Below the pieces are notes generated by a model that searched no databases, was not told the DNA's origin, and was given only the letters and a program-made list of their open reading frames with translations. From contig REDX01000131.1 in NCBI GenBank assembly GCA_007695355.1, forward strand, positions 1 through 33,103: a DNA stretch of 33,103 nt, in the 5' to 3' direction. The stretch comes from Planctomycetota bacterium. GTDB lineage: Bacteria; Planctomycetota; UBA11346. Positions within the stretch are counted from its first letter, which is position 1. Every line of letters starts with the position of its first letter. Positions 8,460 through 15,966 of this stretch are shown here, one piece after another. Both the position numbers and the translations under genes were made by a program.

Positions 8460-9320
8460 ATGTCCACTAGGGGAGATGGCGAGGGGGATCAGCAGTGGCA
8501 GGATTTGTGCCGACTGCGCGATGCGGTGCAATCTCGCTGCGATCTCATCCCCCGGGTGGCGATCCTCCTGGGCACTGGCCTTGGCGCGGTGGCGGCGGCG
8601 ATTGCTGCGAGCCAAATCATTCCATATGCCGACTTGCCAGGCATGCCCTGCAGCAGCGCCGAGGGCCATGCCGGTGAGCTCATCCTTGGCCAACTTGATG
8701 GGGTGCCGGTGGTGGCCTTTTCTGGTCGTCTGCACTGCTATGAGGGGCACAGCCCGCAGGCGGTGGTGGTGCCGGTGCGCCTAGCCAAGTTATTGGGGGC
8801 AGAGATTTTGATTATGGGCTCGGCGGTGGGTGGATTGGATCCGCGGCATCAGCTGGGCCAGGTGGTGGTGCTCGATGACCATATCAATTTTATGGGGGTG
8901 AATCCCCTGATTGGCCCCAACGACGATCGCCTCGGCCCCCGTTGGCCGGATATGATTGCTCCCTATGATGCCCAGTTGCGGCACTTGGCCCAGGAAGTTG
9001 CCCTAGCCGCTGATTTCACTCTGTCCCCGGCGGTGTACGCCGCCGTTCTCGGGCCGAATCTTGAGACCCGGGCTGAATATCGCATGCTGCGCCGTCTTGG
9101 CGCCGATGTGGTGGGCATGAGCACGGTGCCGGAGGCCATCGCGGCGGTGCACTGCGGCCTGCGCACCCTGGCCCTGGCGGTGGTTACCGATCGCTGTCTG
9201 CCCGATGCCCTAGAGCCGGTAAATATTCAGCAGATCTTGAGCGCCGCCGCTGGCGCCGAGCCCCAACTCACGACCATTATCCGCGGGCTGATTGCCCGGC
9301 TTGAGGGAGTATCCAAATGA
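8460..9320 (+). CDS. Purine nucleoside phosphorylase, PNP/MTAP trimeric family
   Basis: About 286 aa. It carries the trimeric PNP/MTAP fold motifs: phosphate loop L-L-G-T-G-L-G, G-H-A-G-E-L, R-L-H-C-Y-E-G-H-S-P, D-D-H-I-N-F-M-G, G-P-N-L-E-T-R-A-E and V-V-G-M-S-T-V-P-E-A. The family splits purine (deoxy)nucleosides with phosphate. Two positions are odd. The usual T-N-A-A-G-G reads M-G-S-A-V-G-G. The usual V-T-N of the base-binding loop reads V-V-T-D-R, that is Asp where 6-oxopurine-specific PNPs have Asn (N243 in the human enzyme). MTAP-type enzymes, which accept 6-aminopurines, have Asp there, so preference may be shifted toward adenosine-type substrates (inference). The stop overlaps the pepA start (ATGA), so translation is coupled. 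Confidence 0.88.
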   Translation: MSTRGDGEGDQQWQDLCRLRDAVQSRCDLIPRVAILLGTGLGAVAAAIAASQIIPYADLPGMPCSSAEGHAGELILGQLDGVPVVAFSGRLHCYEGHSPQAVVVPVRLAKLLGAEILIMGSAVGGLDPRHQLGQVVVLDDHINFMGVNPLIGPNDDRLGPRWPDMIAPYDAQLRHLAQEVALAADFTLSPAVYAAVLGPNLETRAEYRMLRRLGADVVGMSTVPEAIAAVHCGLRTLALAVVTDRCLPDALEPVNIQQILSAAAGAEPQLTTIIRGLIARLEGVSK

Positions 9321-10759
9321 TTCAACGCTGCCAAATAACTGCCGCCAAAGGAAGCGCCCCGGTCACCATTCTGGTTGCCGGTGCCACCAGTGCCAAGGCT
9401 CCCAAGCCGATTCAAGAAGAGGCCGCCCGTCTCGCTAAGGGCGAAGTCAGCGGGGTGCGCAGCCTCCTGCATGATGGTCACACCTGGCTTTTGGCTGCGG
9501 TAAAGTCTCAGGACTGGCTCGTCGGCGGAGAAGACTGGCGGGTTTTGGGCGGGCAATTGATTCAAGCCCTGCGCGATAGTGGGCATAGCGCCGCGGTGGT
9601 GGAAATTAGCGCCGACGCAGCCCAGGTTGCGGCATTGGCCGAAGGCATGGTACTTGGCGACTACCGATTCGATAGTTGCCGCAGCGGCAAGGCCGCTAAG
9701 CGCGCCAAGCTCACCGTACGCTTCCCTGGACACAGCAAGGCGGTGGCCCAAGCGGTGGCCCAGGCGGATGCGCAGAATCTCGCCCGCGAGCTTTGCGATA
9801 TGCCAGGCAATCTGATGAATCCGCGCACCTTTGTCGCCCGGGCGCGTAAGGAATTAGCCGGTCTTGGTTTAAGTATTAGCCTTATTGAAGGCGTGGCGGC
9901 CCTGGCCAAGGCGCGCTTTCCAGGTTTAGTTCAGGTGGGCCGCGCTGGCTCGGCACCGCCGGCCTTGCTGACTATTCGCTATACCCCAAAGAAGGGCGGC
10001 AAAGCAGCCAAGGTGACCAAGAACGCGAAAAAGGGCCCGCAATTGGCTTTGGTTGGCAAGGGCATCACCTTTGATAGCGGCGGTATTAGCCTAAAGCCAG
10101 GGGCCGGGATGTGGGAGATGAAGGGCGATATGGGCGGTGCGGCTGCGGTTTTGGGAGCGATGAAACTCATCGCTCAGCAGGCCCCCAAGGTGCCGGTCAT
10201 CGGCTACTGCGCCCTGGCAGAAAACATGCCCGATAGCCTAGCGCAGCGCCCCGGAGATATTTACCAGGCGCGCAATGGTACCTATATCCATGTTGATAAT
10301 ACGGATGCCGAAGGCCGTTTGGTGCTCTCCGATGTCTTGACCTACGCCTGCGAACAAGGCGCCACCCATATGGCCGATGCCGCCACCCTTACCGGTGCCT
10401 GTCTGGTGGCCCTGGGCACCAATATCGCCGGCTTAATGGCCAATGACGAGGCTTGGGCGCAAACCGTGCGGGCCAGTGGTCAAGAAGTGGGTGAAGAACT
10501 GTGGCCCCTGCCCCTCTACGGCGAGTATCGCAAGCTCATCGACCACCCTCACGCTGACATAAATAATACCGGCGGGAAATTTGCTGGCACCATTACCGCC
10601 GGGCTTTTCCTGAAAGAATTCGTCAGCGAATCAGTGAAGTGGGCCCATCTCGATATTGCTGGTCCGGCGATGATGGGCGGCCCATGGCGCTATTTCACGA
10701 AGGGCAATACGGGTTTTGCGGTGCGATCTTTCGCCCGTTTGGCGCATAAGCTGGCCTAG
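9317..10759 (+). CDS. pepA: Leucyl aminopeptidase, M17 family (cytosol aminopeptidase)
   Basis: A 480-aa M17 metallopeptidase that removes N-terminal residues from peptides in the cytoplasm, normally as a hexamer with two divalent metals. The N-terminal regulatory half is poorly conserved, as usual. In the catalytic half I see G-K248-G-I-T-F-D253-S-G-G, M-K-G-D-M-G-G-A-A and the family signature N-T-D330-A-E332-G-R334-L, giving the metal-binding Lys, Asp and Glu set and the catalytic arginine. A short lysine-rich insertion (about residues 228-242) just before the first metal site is unusual. The start overlaps the PNP stop by 4 nt, and the next gene begins 5 nt after its stop, so it is the middle gene of a three-gene operon. 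Confidence 0.94.
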   Translation: MIQRCQITAAKGSAPVTILVAGATSAKAPKPIQEEAARLAKGEVSGVRSLLHDGHTWLLAAVKSQDWLVGGEDWRVLGGQLIQALRDSGHSAAVVEISADAAQVAALAEGMVLGDYRFDSCRSGKAAKRAKLTVRFPGHSKAVAQAVAQADAQNLARELCDMPGNLMNPRTFVARARKELAGLGLSISLIEGVAALAKARFPGLVQVGRAGSAPPALLTIRYTPKKGGKAAKVTKNAKKGPQLALVGKGITFDSGGISLKPGAGMWEMKGDMGGAAAVLGAMKLIAQQAPKVPVIGYCALAENMPDSLAQRPGDIYQARNGTYIHVDNTDAEGRLVLSDVLTYACEQGATHMADAATLTGACLVALGTNIAGLMANDEAWAQTVRASGQEVGEELWPLPLYGEYRKLIDHPHADINNTGGKFAGTITAGLFLKEFVSESVKWAHLDIAGPAMMGGPWRYFTKGNTGFAVRSFARLAHKLA

Positions 10760-10764
10760 GCGTC

Positions 10765-11490
10765 ATGGCCCGCATAACCCTCAATTCTGACTGCGATCCG
10801 GGCGATCCCTTTCTCGGCCAGGTTCGCGGGAGATTTTTGGCTTTGTCACCTGGCGGTCTTGAGCTCATTGATGGGCTACATGCCCCAGGTATTGGGGCCC
10901 AGCGCTTGGGCTTTCGTCTGCGTCGGGCCTGGCCCTGGTTTCCCCCGCAGACACTGCACCTCCTGCTCTGCGATACGGGTGCGGCCAGCCATTGGTGTCT
11001 CCTACAGGCCGATGACGGGCAGTGCCTGCTGGGGGCAGATCAGGAAGCCCTAGGCACCGCTTTGCCGCCGGGCAGCACCCTGACTTGCCGGCGTTTTGCG
11101 ATCCACGACCAGGGTCGATTCCGCGCCCGCGATGAATTACCTGAACTGGCCCTGCGCTGCCTCAGCGGTGATCTCTTTGAAGGCGACATATCCACCTGGC
11201 GCGGCCCGGATCCCCTCCAGGTAAGCGATAATGCGCGCAGCGAGCACCGTTTAATCGACTGCGATGGGTTTGGCAATCTCATTAGCGACGCGGCACCACA
11301 GCCCTCGCGCCTGCCTCGGGAAGCTTGGCTAAATGGGCAGGCGCTGCCTATCGCCAGCGGGCCCTATGCTAGCCTGGGGGATGAGCGGGCCTATCTCGTC
11401 ATGGGCTGCGATGGCTATTTAGAGGTTAGCCGCCGCGGAGGCGCCGCGGGCGAGGGGGTATTGGGTGCGTTGCTTGAGTTGCGTTGGTAA
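10765..11490 (+). CDS. Divergent SAM hydroxide adenosyltransferase (DUF62/SAM hydrolase)-like protein
   Basis: A 241-aa protein that follows the layout of the DUF62 family, whose members hydrolyse S-adenosylmethionine to adenosine and methionine and which also includes the fluorinases. The N-terminus I-T-L-N-S-D-C-D-P-G-D-P-F-L-G-Q-V-R-G parallels the family's T-D-F-G-x-x-D-x-Y-V-G-x-M-K-G. L-E-L-I-D-G-L-H-A-P parallels I-D-L-T-H-x-I-P. L-L-L-C-D-T-G matches the V-V-D-P-G-V-G strand. The C-terminal domain opens I-D-C-D-G-F-G-N-L-I-S-D, like the family's D-x-F-G-N-L-I-T-N, and ends with a C-D-G-Y-L-E-V segment like its S-x-G-x-L-E-I. However, the active-site region after V-D-P-G-V-G, which normally carries the catalytic Arg, is not conserved, so activity may be altered or lost. 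Third gene of the PNP-pepA operon. Homology is inferred from pattern only. Confidence 0.6.
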   Translation: MARITLNSDCDPGDPFLGQVRGRFLALSPGGLELIDGLHAPGIGAQRLGFRLRRAWPWFPPQTLHLLLCDTGAASHWCLLQADDGQCLLGADQEALGTALPPGSTLTCRRFAIHDQGRFRARDELPELALRCLSGDLFEGDISTWRGPDPLQVSDNARSEHRLIDCDGFGNLISDAAPQPSRLPREAWLNGQALPIASGPYASLGDERAYLVMGCDGYLEVSRRGGAAGEGVLGALLELRW

Positions 11491-11501
11491 GAGCGTAGTG
11501 A

Positions 11502-12620
11502 TTAACGTAGGCCGTAGCGGCCCAGCCACTCGCTCCAACGAGCTGAGGTAACCAGGTCGATGAGAGCCTGGTTAATGTCCTTGCGCAGGGGGCTGCCCAG
11601 TTCCATGGCGATGCCGTAGTCCTGGCGTTCAAAGGTGCCGTCGACCATCATGAGGCTGCCGGCAGGCAGCTGGCGCACCTGGTGGGTAAGCAGGGGGTGA
11701 TCGTGAACCACCGCTCCCACTTCACCAATGGCAAGCGCAGCGAGGGCTTGTTCGAGATTGGCGTAGGATTGCCGGCGCAGCCCCTCGCTTTCTGCCCATT
11801 GGTTTGCGGTGGTGGCTTCGACAACGCCAACTCTGCTGCGGACCAAGTCATCCGGGCCGGTAATGCCCTGTTGGAAGGCGGAGATGGTGAGGGCGCTGGT
11901 AATTTGCGCAGTGACACTGGCAATAAGAATGAGGGCAGCAAACATCCAAACCAAGGCAATCAGGCGACCGGGGAGGGTAATCGGCGCCTTGTCTCCATAT
12001 CCAACGGTGGTCATGGTTACTGCTGACCACCAAAATCCAGCGCCAATGCCGGTTAGCGGATCTTCTTGGAACTGGGGATTGCGCCGGCGTTCGGCAAGCC
12101 AGATGGCAATGCCGATGCCGGTAAGCAAGAGCGAGAGGAAAAAAATCGGGACGAGAAATTCCGTTGAAAAAAGGGCGCCGAGGGCAATCAGCCAGGACGA
12201 ACGCGGTTCGCGGTAGGGCACGGCAATGCCCAGACCGGTAAAATGGAAGGGGTGGCTAAAATCCATTCGCGCTTCGCGACTCGGGGTGATGGTTATCGCC
12301 GCCGCCGCCATATCGACATCGCCCTGGCTGGCGGCATCCAAGAGCTTGCTCATGGAGTCGAAGGCTTGCAGGCGGTAGGTAAAACCGATGACAGAGCTTA
12401 GTTCATCAAGTAATTGGATGCTGAGTCCCCGCCAGTTGCCCTCGGCGTCTTGGTAGGAAAAAGGCGGCGCGTGGCGGGTGCCGATGAGCAGTTGCGGCGG
12501 CGCATTATGGGTGGCTTCGTCGCTCGGCGCTTCTTCGGCCTGCAGCCAGCCGCTTAGGCAAATCAGGCAGGCGGCTAAGGCGAGCAGAGCTCGGCCTCGA
12601 TAGCCGCCAAGAATGGTCAT
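11502..12620 (-). CDS. Prokaryotic ionotropic glutamate receptor-like potassium channel (GluR0 type)
   Basis: A 372-aa protein with a signal peptide (about 10-28) and a periplasmic solute-binding (SBP_bac_3) fold split by a pore. The first lobe is about 44-140, with the amino-acid-binding pattern I-T-P-S-R115-E-A-R-M-D-F-S. Then come TM1 (about 156-176), a re-entrant loop with selectivity filter T-T-V-G-Y-G-D (204-210) and TM2 (about 219-240). The second lobe is about 255-372. This is the order of GluR0 of Synechocystis, which gates K+ flow with amino acids. The arginine of the first lobe binds the alpha-carboxylate in the family; which amino acid is bound cannot be told. ATG 12620 is chosen because the signal peptide follows directly; the longer frame to 12692 runs into the upstream gene. 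It starts 4 nt after that gene's stop. Confidence 0.9.
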   Translation of the reverse strand: MTILGGYRGRALLALAACLICLSGWLQAEEAPSDEATHNAPPQLLIGTRHAPPFSYQDAEGNWRGLSIQLLDELSSVIGFTYRLQAFDSMSKLLDAASQGDVDMAAAAITITPSREARMDFSHPFHFTGLGIAVPYREPRSSWLIALGALFSTEFLVPIFFLSLLLTGIGIAIWLAERRRNPQFQEDPLTGIGAGFWWSAVTMTTVGYGDKAPITLPGRLIALVWMFAALILIASVTAQITSALTISAFQQGITGPDDLVRSRVGVVEATTANQWAESEGLRRQSYANLEQALAALAIGEVGAVVHDHPLLTHQVRQLPAGSLMMVDGTFERQDYGIAMELGSPLRKDINQALIDLVTSARWSEWLGRYGLR

Positions 12621-12624
12621 GAAA

Positions 12625-13962
12625 TTATTGCGGCGGTTTGCCGAAGAGATCCAGTTGTTTGCCATCTCCATCATCTCCCAGATCCTCGTCAAAGGTATCG
12701 GCGCGGGCCCAGTCCGGCATTTTCTTATTGCGCGGGCTGCGTGCTGGCGGCGCCTTGGGTGGGGCGTCTATGGGGTCTTCGTCGGGATCGGGCGTGGTGT
12801 TTGCCGGTTCAACCGCAGGAGCTTCGGTGTCATCTGGGGTAACCAAGCTGTCATTGCTATGATAATCGCTGCTGCCAACCTTGTCCTCGGTGGCGTTTTG
12901 CTCAGCGGTGGATGGGCCAGACTCCTCCGCTGCGTTCGCGTCCTGGCTGGTTGCCGGGTCTTCTTCTTTGTCGCTGGCTGGCGGCTGGGCTTCCGCCGTA
13001 TCTTCAAAGCTGGTGGCGAGGGCGCTGTCGAGGCGGGCTAAAATGTCGTCGAGGTCGACTTGTTTGGGGGCGCTTTCGGGACTCGCGGGCTCGGTGATGA
13101 GGTGAGCGTCTTTGGCTTTTTGCTCAAGCAGGCCAAGGGTTTTCAGGAGGTCCTGTTTTTCGTTAGCGCTGACGCGACTGGGGTCCTGTCGCAGTTGCTC
13201 AGGAACGATGCCTACGTGAAAGCCCAGTTCTTCCATGCGGGTGGCGCGGCGCAGGAGTTCCTCGTCGCTGGCGGCAACCTTCGTCGGCCGTTTTTCCTCG
13301 GGACTGGGAATGGGCTCAGTGGGGGCGCGGGAAGCGTCGTTGCGCTTAACTACGGCCTGGTTGTCGCGCCGACGTACTTGGGTGGTTACGGATTCATTGA
13401 CGCCGTACTTGCGTGTTTCCTCTGGCCGTTGTAGATCGTGGCGGGTACGGGCGTTTTGATCGATATTGTAGGCGGTTTTTGATTTGGCAGCGGTGTGGAC
13501 ATCGGTTTCGATAGGACTGCTATCGCTATCGGTGTCAGTATCGTTGTCGTTGTCGGCTGCCTTGATTTTCGTCGGCAGGCTGTCGTCTGGCAGGGCGGAA
13601 AAGAAATCCCCCTGACTGGGGCCATCATCGGAAACCGGCGCGATTGGCGCCGCTGCTTCATCATCGATTTCATCAGCGGTTTCATCAGCGGGATCTGCTG
13701 GACGAATCTCGTCGTCCTGATCCATCGGCGTGGTTGGGCGATCATCACCAAGCACCGGCGCCCGGCCGCGCCCACGGCCAGCGCCCACGCGTTTGCGCTC
13801 TCGGCGATCTAGGTGGCGTTGCCGCTGCTGGGCTTGCCCAGCCAGACTCAGGCTGGAGATGGCCCGGTAATAGAGAACCATGGCATAGCCCATGCCACCG
13901 AGGGTGATGAGCAGGATCACCCAGCGGCCACTGTGGAGCAATTGATGGAGCGTTTCGAGCAC
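12625..13962 (-). CDS. Single-TM, acidic disordered protein ending in a clamp-binding-like motif
   Basis: A 445-aa protein I do not recognise. It begins with one hydrophobic segment (about 14-31, W-V-I-L-L-I-T-L-G-G-M-G-Y-A-M-V-L), then a strongly basic stretch (about 44-66, many Arg), predicting a cytoplasmic body. The rest is low-complexity and rich in Asp, Glu, Pro, Ser and Thr, including N-D-N-D-T-D-T-D-S-D. Two segments look helical and ordered (about 230-290, with E-E-L-L-R-R-A-T-R-M-E-E-L-G-F-H; about 305-325, with D-D-I-L-A-R-L-D-S-A-L). The tail ends Q436-L-D-L-F440-G-K-P-P-Q, which fits the QL[SD]LF consensus by which bacterial proteins bind the DNA polymerase sliding clamp. The start is GTG at 13962, fixed by GAGGAGG 4 nt upstream. 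It is the first gene of an operon with the channel gene. Confidence 0.75.
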   Translation of the reverse strand: MLETLHQLLHSGRWVILLITLGGMGYAMVLYYRAISSLSLAGQAQQRQRHLDRRERKRVGAGRGRGRAPVLGDDRPTTPMDQDDEIRPADPADETADEIDDEAAAPIAPVSDDGPSQGDFFSALPDDSLPTKIKAADNDNDTDTDSDSSPIETDVHTAAKSKTAYNIDQNARTRHDLQRPEETRKYGVNESVTTQVRRRDNQAVVKRNDASRAPTEPIPSPEEKRPTKVAASDEELLRRATRMEELGFHVGIVPEQLRQDPSRVSANEKQDLLKTLGLLEQKAKDAHLITEPASPESAPKQVDLDDILARLDSALATSFEDTAEAQPPASDKEEDPATSQDANAAEESGPSTAEQNATEDKVGSSDYHSNDSLVTPDDTEAPAVEPANTTPDPDEDPIDAPPKAPPARSPRNKKMPDWARADTFDEDLGDDGDGKQLDLFGKPPQ

Positions 13963-14255
13963 GATGCCTCCTCGCCGAGGTTGCAGGGGCAGGGGATGCG
14001 CATCCCATCACAACCCCTTGGCCCGGCGTTGCTCATTTGAGCAGGTCAGCGCCTGATCACAAGACTTCACCTGGGGGCCCTTGGATTGGTGTGTGCAGCT
14101 TGGCGTTAAGCCTAAAAACCGCAGTAGCACCCCATCTTCTTCGTTGCCTCCTCCTCATTTACTGAAGTCAAACATCGTCGTCGGCGCCTCGAATATGGGG
14201 CACTACCGCGATTTTTTAAAGATCACCTTTTGGGTGAATGTCTATTTTGATACAA
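13963..14255. other. Intergenic region left of the MITE
   Basis: No gene is seen here; the sequence becomes AT-richer toward the right. It must contain the minus-strand promoter of the acidic-protein/channel operon. A small hairpin (TCACC/GGTGA around a T-rich loop, near 14224-14237) is the only structure noticed. Confidence 0.4.
13967..13973 (-). promoter_or_regulatory. Strong ribosome binding site for a GTG start
   Basis: On the minus strand GAGGAGG is followed by CATC and then GTG at 13962. It is one of the strongest Shine-Dalgarno sequences in the window and supports the non-ATG start of the single-TM acidic protein. Confidence 0.75.
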
Positions 14256-14364
14256 GGGCATCTCTATAAACTCACCCCTGGGAACGCCGAGCCCCAGCTC
14301 GGCATTGAGAATAAAGGACTTGCGAAGCAAGTCGGCCTTATTTGGTGAGTTTATAGAGGTGCCC
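14256..14364. mobile_element. MITE-like element, 109 bp, with TIRs and 4-bp target duplication
   Basis: Two terminal inverted repeats of 21 bp (14256-14276 and 14344-14364) match at 20 of 21 positions and begin GGGCA/GGGCAC at the outer ends. The element is flanked on both sides by ACAA (14252-14255 and 14365-14368), a 4-bp target-site duplication. Internally there are two perfect hairpins: 14286-14292 with 14297-14303 (7 bp, loop CCCA) and 14317-14323 with 14327-14333 (7 bp, loop GAA). There is no room for a transposase, so it would have to be moved in trans. A 4-bp duplication is seen for several IS families, including some IS5-type and IS1182-type elements; I cannot name the partner. Confidence 0.8.
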
Positions 14365-14379
14365 ACAAGTCGTTCCTCA

Positions 14380-14420
14380 AAAGGCAGTTGGGGCGACTTC
14401 GTCACCCCAACTGCGTTTTC
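14380..14420 (-). terminator. Possibly bidirectional terminator downstream of pgi
   Basis: A perfect 10-bp stem (14384-14393 with 14405-14414), extended by GAC/GTC inside the loop, is flanked by AAAA on the left and TTTT on the right. On the minus strand it is followed by CTTTT, so it can terminate pgi transcription; on plus it is followed by GTTTTC. Confidence 0.65.
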
Positions 14421-14460
14421 TAGGTTAAGCCAGATGATCGGCAGCGGCGCCCGTATACGC

Positions 14461-14490
14461 AGCAAACCCGCGGAAGTCCGCGGGTTTGCT
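14461..14490. terminator. Strong hairpin just past pgi
   Basis: A 13-bp perfect stem (14461-14473 with 14478-14490) closes a 4-nt loop and lies 28 nt after the pgi stop. No T-tract follows on either strand, so it may stabilise the mRNA 3' end rather than terminate. Confidence 0.5.
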
Positions 14491-14517
14491 CTCGGATGCA
14501 TAAAACGCTTAGCTGGA

Positions 14518-15909
14518 TTAGCAGGTTTTGCGCTCGGTTACCTTGAAGGCTTCCAGGGTGTGGGCCTTGTCTTCAAAGCCCACCCGGCCCAATTGCGCGA
14601 AGACGGCCTGTTTGTTGCTATCAACTCCGGGCTGATTGAAGGGATCAATGCCGTAGAGTTCGGCGCTCATCACCGCTGATAGGCTGAGCAGATAGTAGAG
14701 TCCACTGATCGTGGCTTCATCAATGGCATCCAGGGTAATCGTCATATTCGGACGACCGGCAGCCGTAATCACCTGGGCCGCAGTGGTAAAGCCGGCGTCG
14801 ATAATCGCTGCGATATCCTTGCCGGCGAGGTAAGAAAGGCCGTCAACCTTGGCGTGGGCATTGGGCACTTCCATGGCGACGCCATGATCTTTGGTGGTGA
14901 TGAAGGTGGTCACCTTATCAAAGGGGCCTTCTTGGAAGAGTTGCATCTGGCCATAGCAGCCGGTGGCACCCCAGCAGTAGGCTGGCCCGGGGCCAACGTG
15001 CACCGCCTTGCCCTTACGGTTCAGCATTTTACCTAAGCTGACCGACAGATTGTGGCTGTACCAGTCGGAGACCGTGGCGAGACGACGGGAAAAGGTCATC
15101 ATGGCGTGGATGGTTTTGCGGCGCTTGCGGGTCAGCAGGTATTGGATGAGCGAATGCATATAGGCGGGGTTTTCCACCGCGCGGTCGTGGCGGCAGCGCT
15201 TGTCCATATCCGCAGCGCCGCTGATCAGGGCGTCCACATCGAGATTGCAGAGGCCGGCTAGCAGCAAACTGTGGGGGCCTAGCCAAGCCATGCGATCTTG
15301 GAGATTGCCGGGCAGGGGGATAATGCTGGCTTTGGCGCTGCCCAGGGCCGCGGCCAAGGGGCTGGAAGGATCGGTAAAGCCGAGTACCTGCTTGGTCACC
15401 GCGTCTTTGCCGGATTTTTTCCTTAGCCAAGCCTCTAGCCAAATATAGATGGCATTGGTTTCGGCGGTATTGCCAGAGCGGCTGACCACCAGGAAGAGGG
15501 TCTTCTTGGGGTCGATGACTTCGCAGAGATCGTTAATGCTTTTGGGGTCAAGATTATCGATGGCGAAGACGAGGGGGCCACCCTTGCGGGCTTTGCTGGG
15601 CAGTTGATTCCACTGTTCGTGCAGCAGGGAGTGAACCAGGGTGAGGGGGGTGATTGCGGCCCCGCCCATGCCCACCACTACCACCGCGTCCCACTTGCCC
15701 TTATGTGCTTTAAGCAGCTCTTTCACCGGCTTGGTATCTTGGTAGGGCATGTCGAAGAAGGCGCTTTCGCCGGTGCTACGCAGCTCTTCGATGGCCTCGT
15801 GGTATTTGGGGAATTTAGCGACTAACGTATCCACCTCCGCATCGGTGAGGCCATGGGTGGCGCCAATGCTGCCGGCAAGGGAGTGGGTGTAGTCAAGAAT
15901 TAGGCTCAT
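14518..15909 (-). CDS. pgi: Glucose-6-phosphate isomerase
   Basis: A 463-aa cytoplasmic enzyme that interconverts glucose-6-phosphate and fructose-6-phosphate. The first SIS domain shows V-V-V-G-M-G-G-A-A-I-T (about 77-88) and V-V-S-R-S-G-N-T-A-E-T-N (about 140-152), the sugar-phosphate loop. The C-terminal part contains Y-G-I-D-P-F-N-Q-P-G-V-D-S-N-K (about 412-426), which holds the conserved D-P-F-x-Q-P-G-V-E-x-x-K element with the catalytic-site lysine; here Glu is replaced by Asp in G-V-D. The length fits the shorter bacterial form. The ATG at 15909 follows GGAG by 5 nt. It is monocistronic; a hairpin and a terminator follow. The assignment as Pgi rather than a related SIS isomerase is well supported by the C-terminal signature. 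Confidence 0.93.
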   Translation of the reverse strand: MSLILDYTHSLAGSIGATHGLTDAEVDTLVAKFPKYHEAIEELRSTGESAFFDMPYQDTKPVKELLKAHKGKWDAVVVVGMGGAAITPLTLVHSLLHEQWNQLPSKARKGGPLVFAIDNLDPKSINDLCEVIDPKKTLFLVVSRSGNTAETNAIYIWLEAWLRKKSGKDAVTKQVLGFTDPSSPLAAALGSAKASIIPLPGNLQDRMAWLGPHSLLLAGLCNLDVDALISGAADMDKRCRHDRAVENPAYMHSLIQYLLTRKRRKTIHAMMTFSRRLATVSDWYSHNLSVSLGKMLNRKGKAVHVGPGPAYCWGATGCYGQMQLFQEGPFDKVTTFITTKDHGVAMEVPNAHAKVDGLSYLAGKDIAAIIDAGFTTAAQVITAAGRPNMTITLDAIDEATISGLYYLLSLSAVMSAELYGIDPFNQPGVDSNKQAVFAQLGRVGFEDKAHTLEAFKVTERKTC

Positions 15910-15966
15910 GGATGCTCCATTTTACCACTGGTGGTTGAGGACTGTTGGGTGCGAGGCGGGGCGAGC

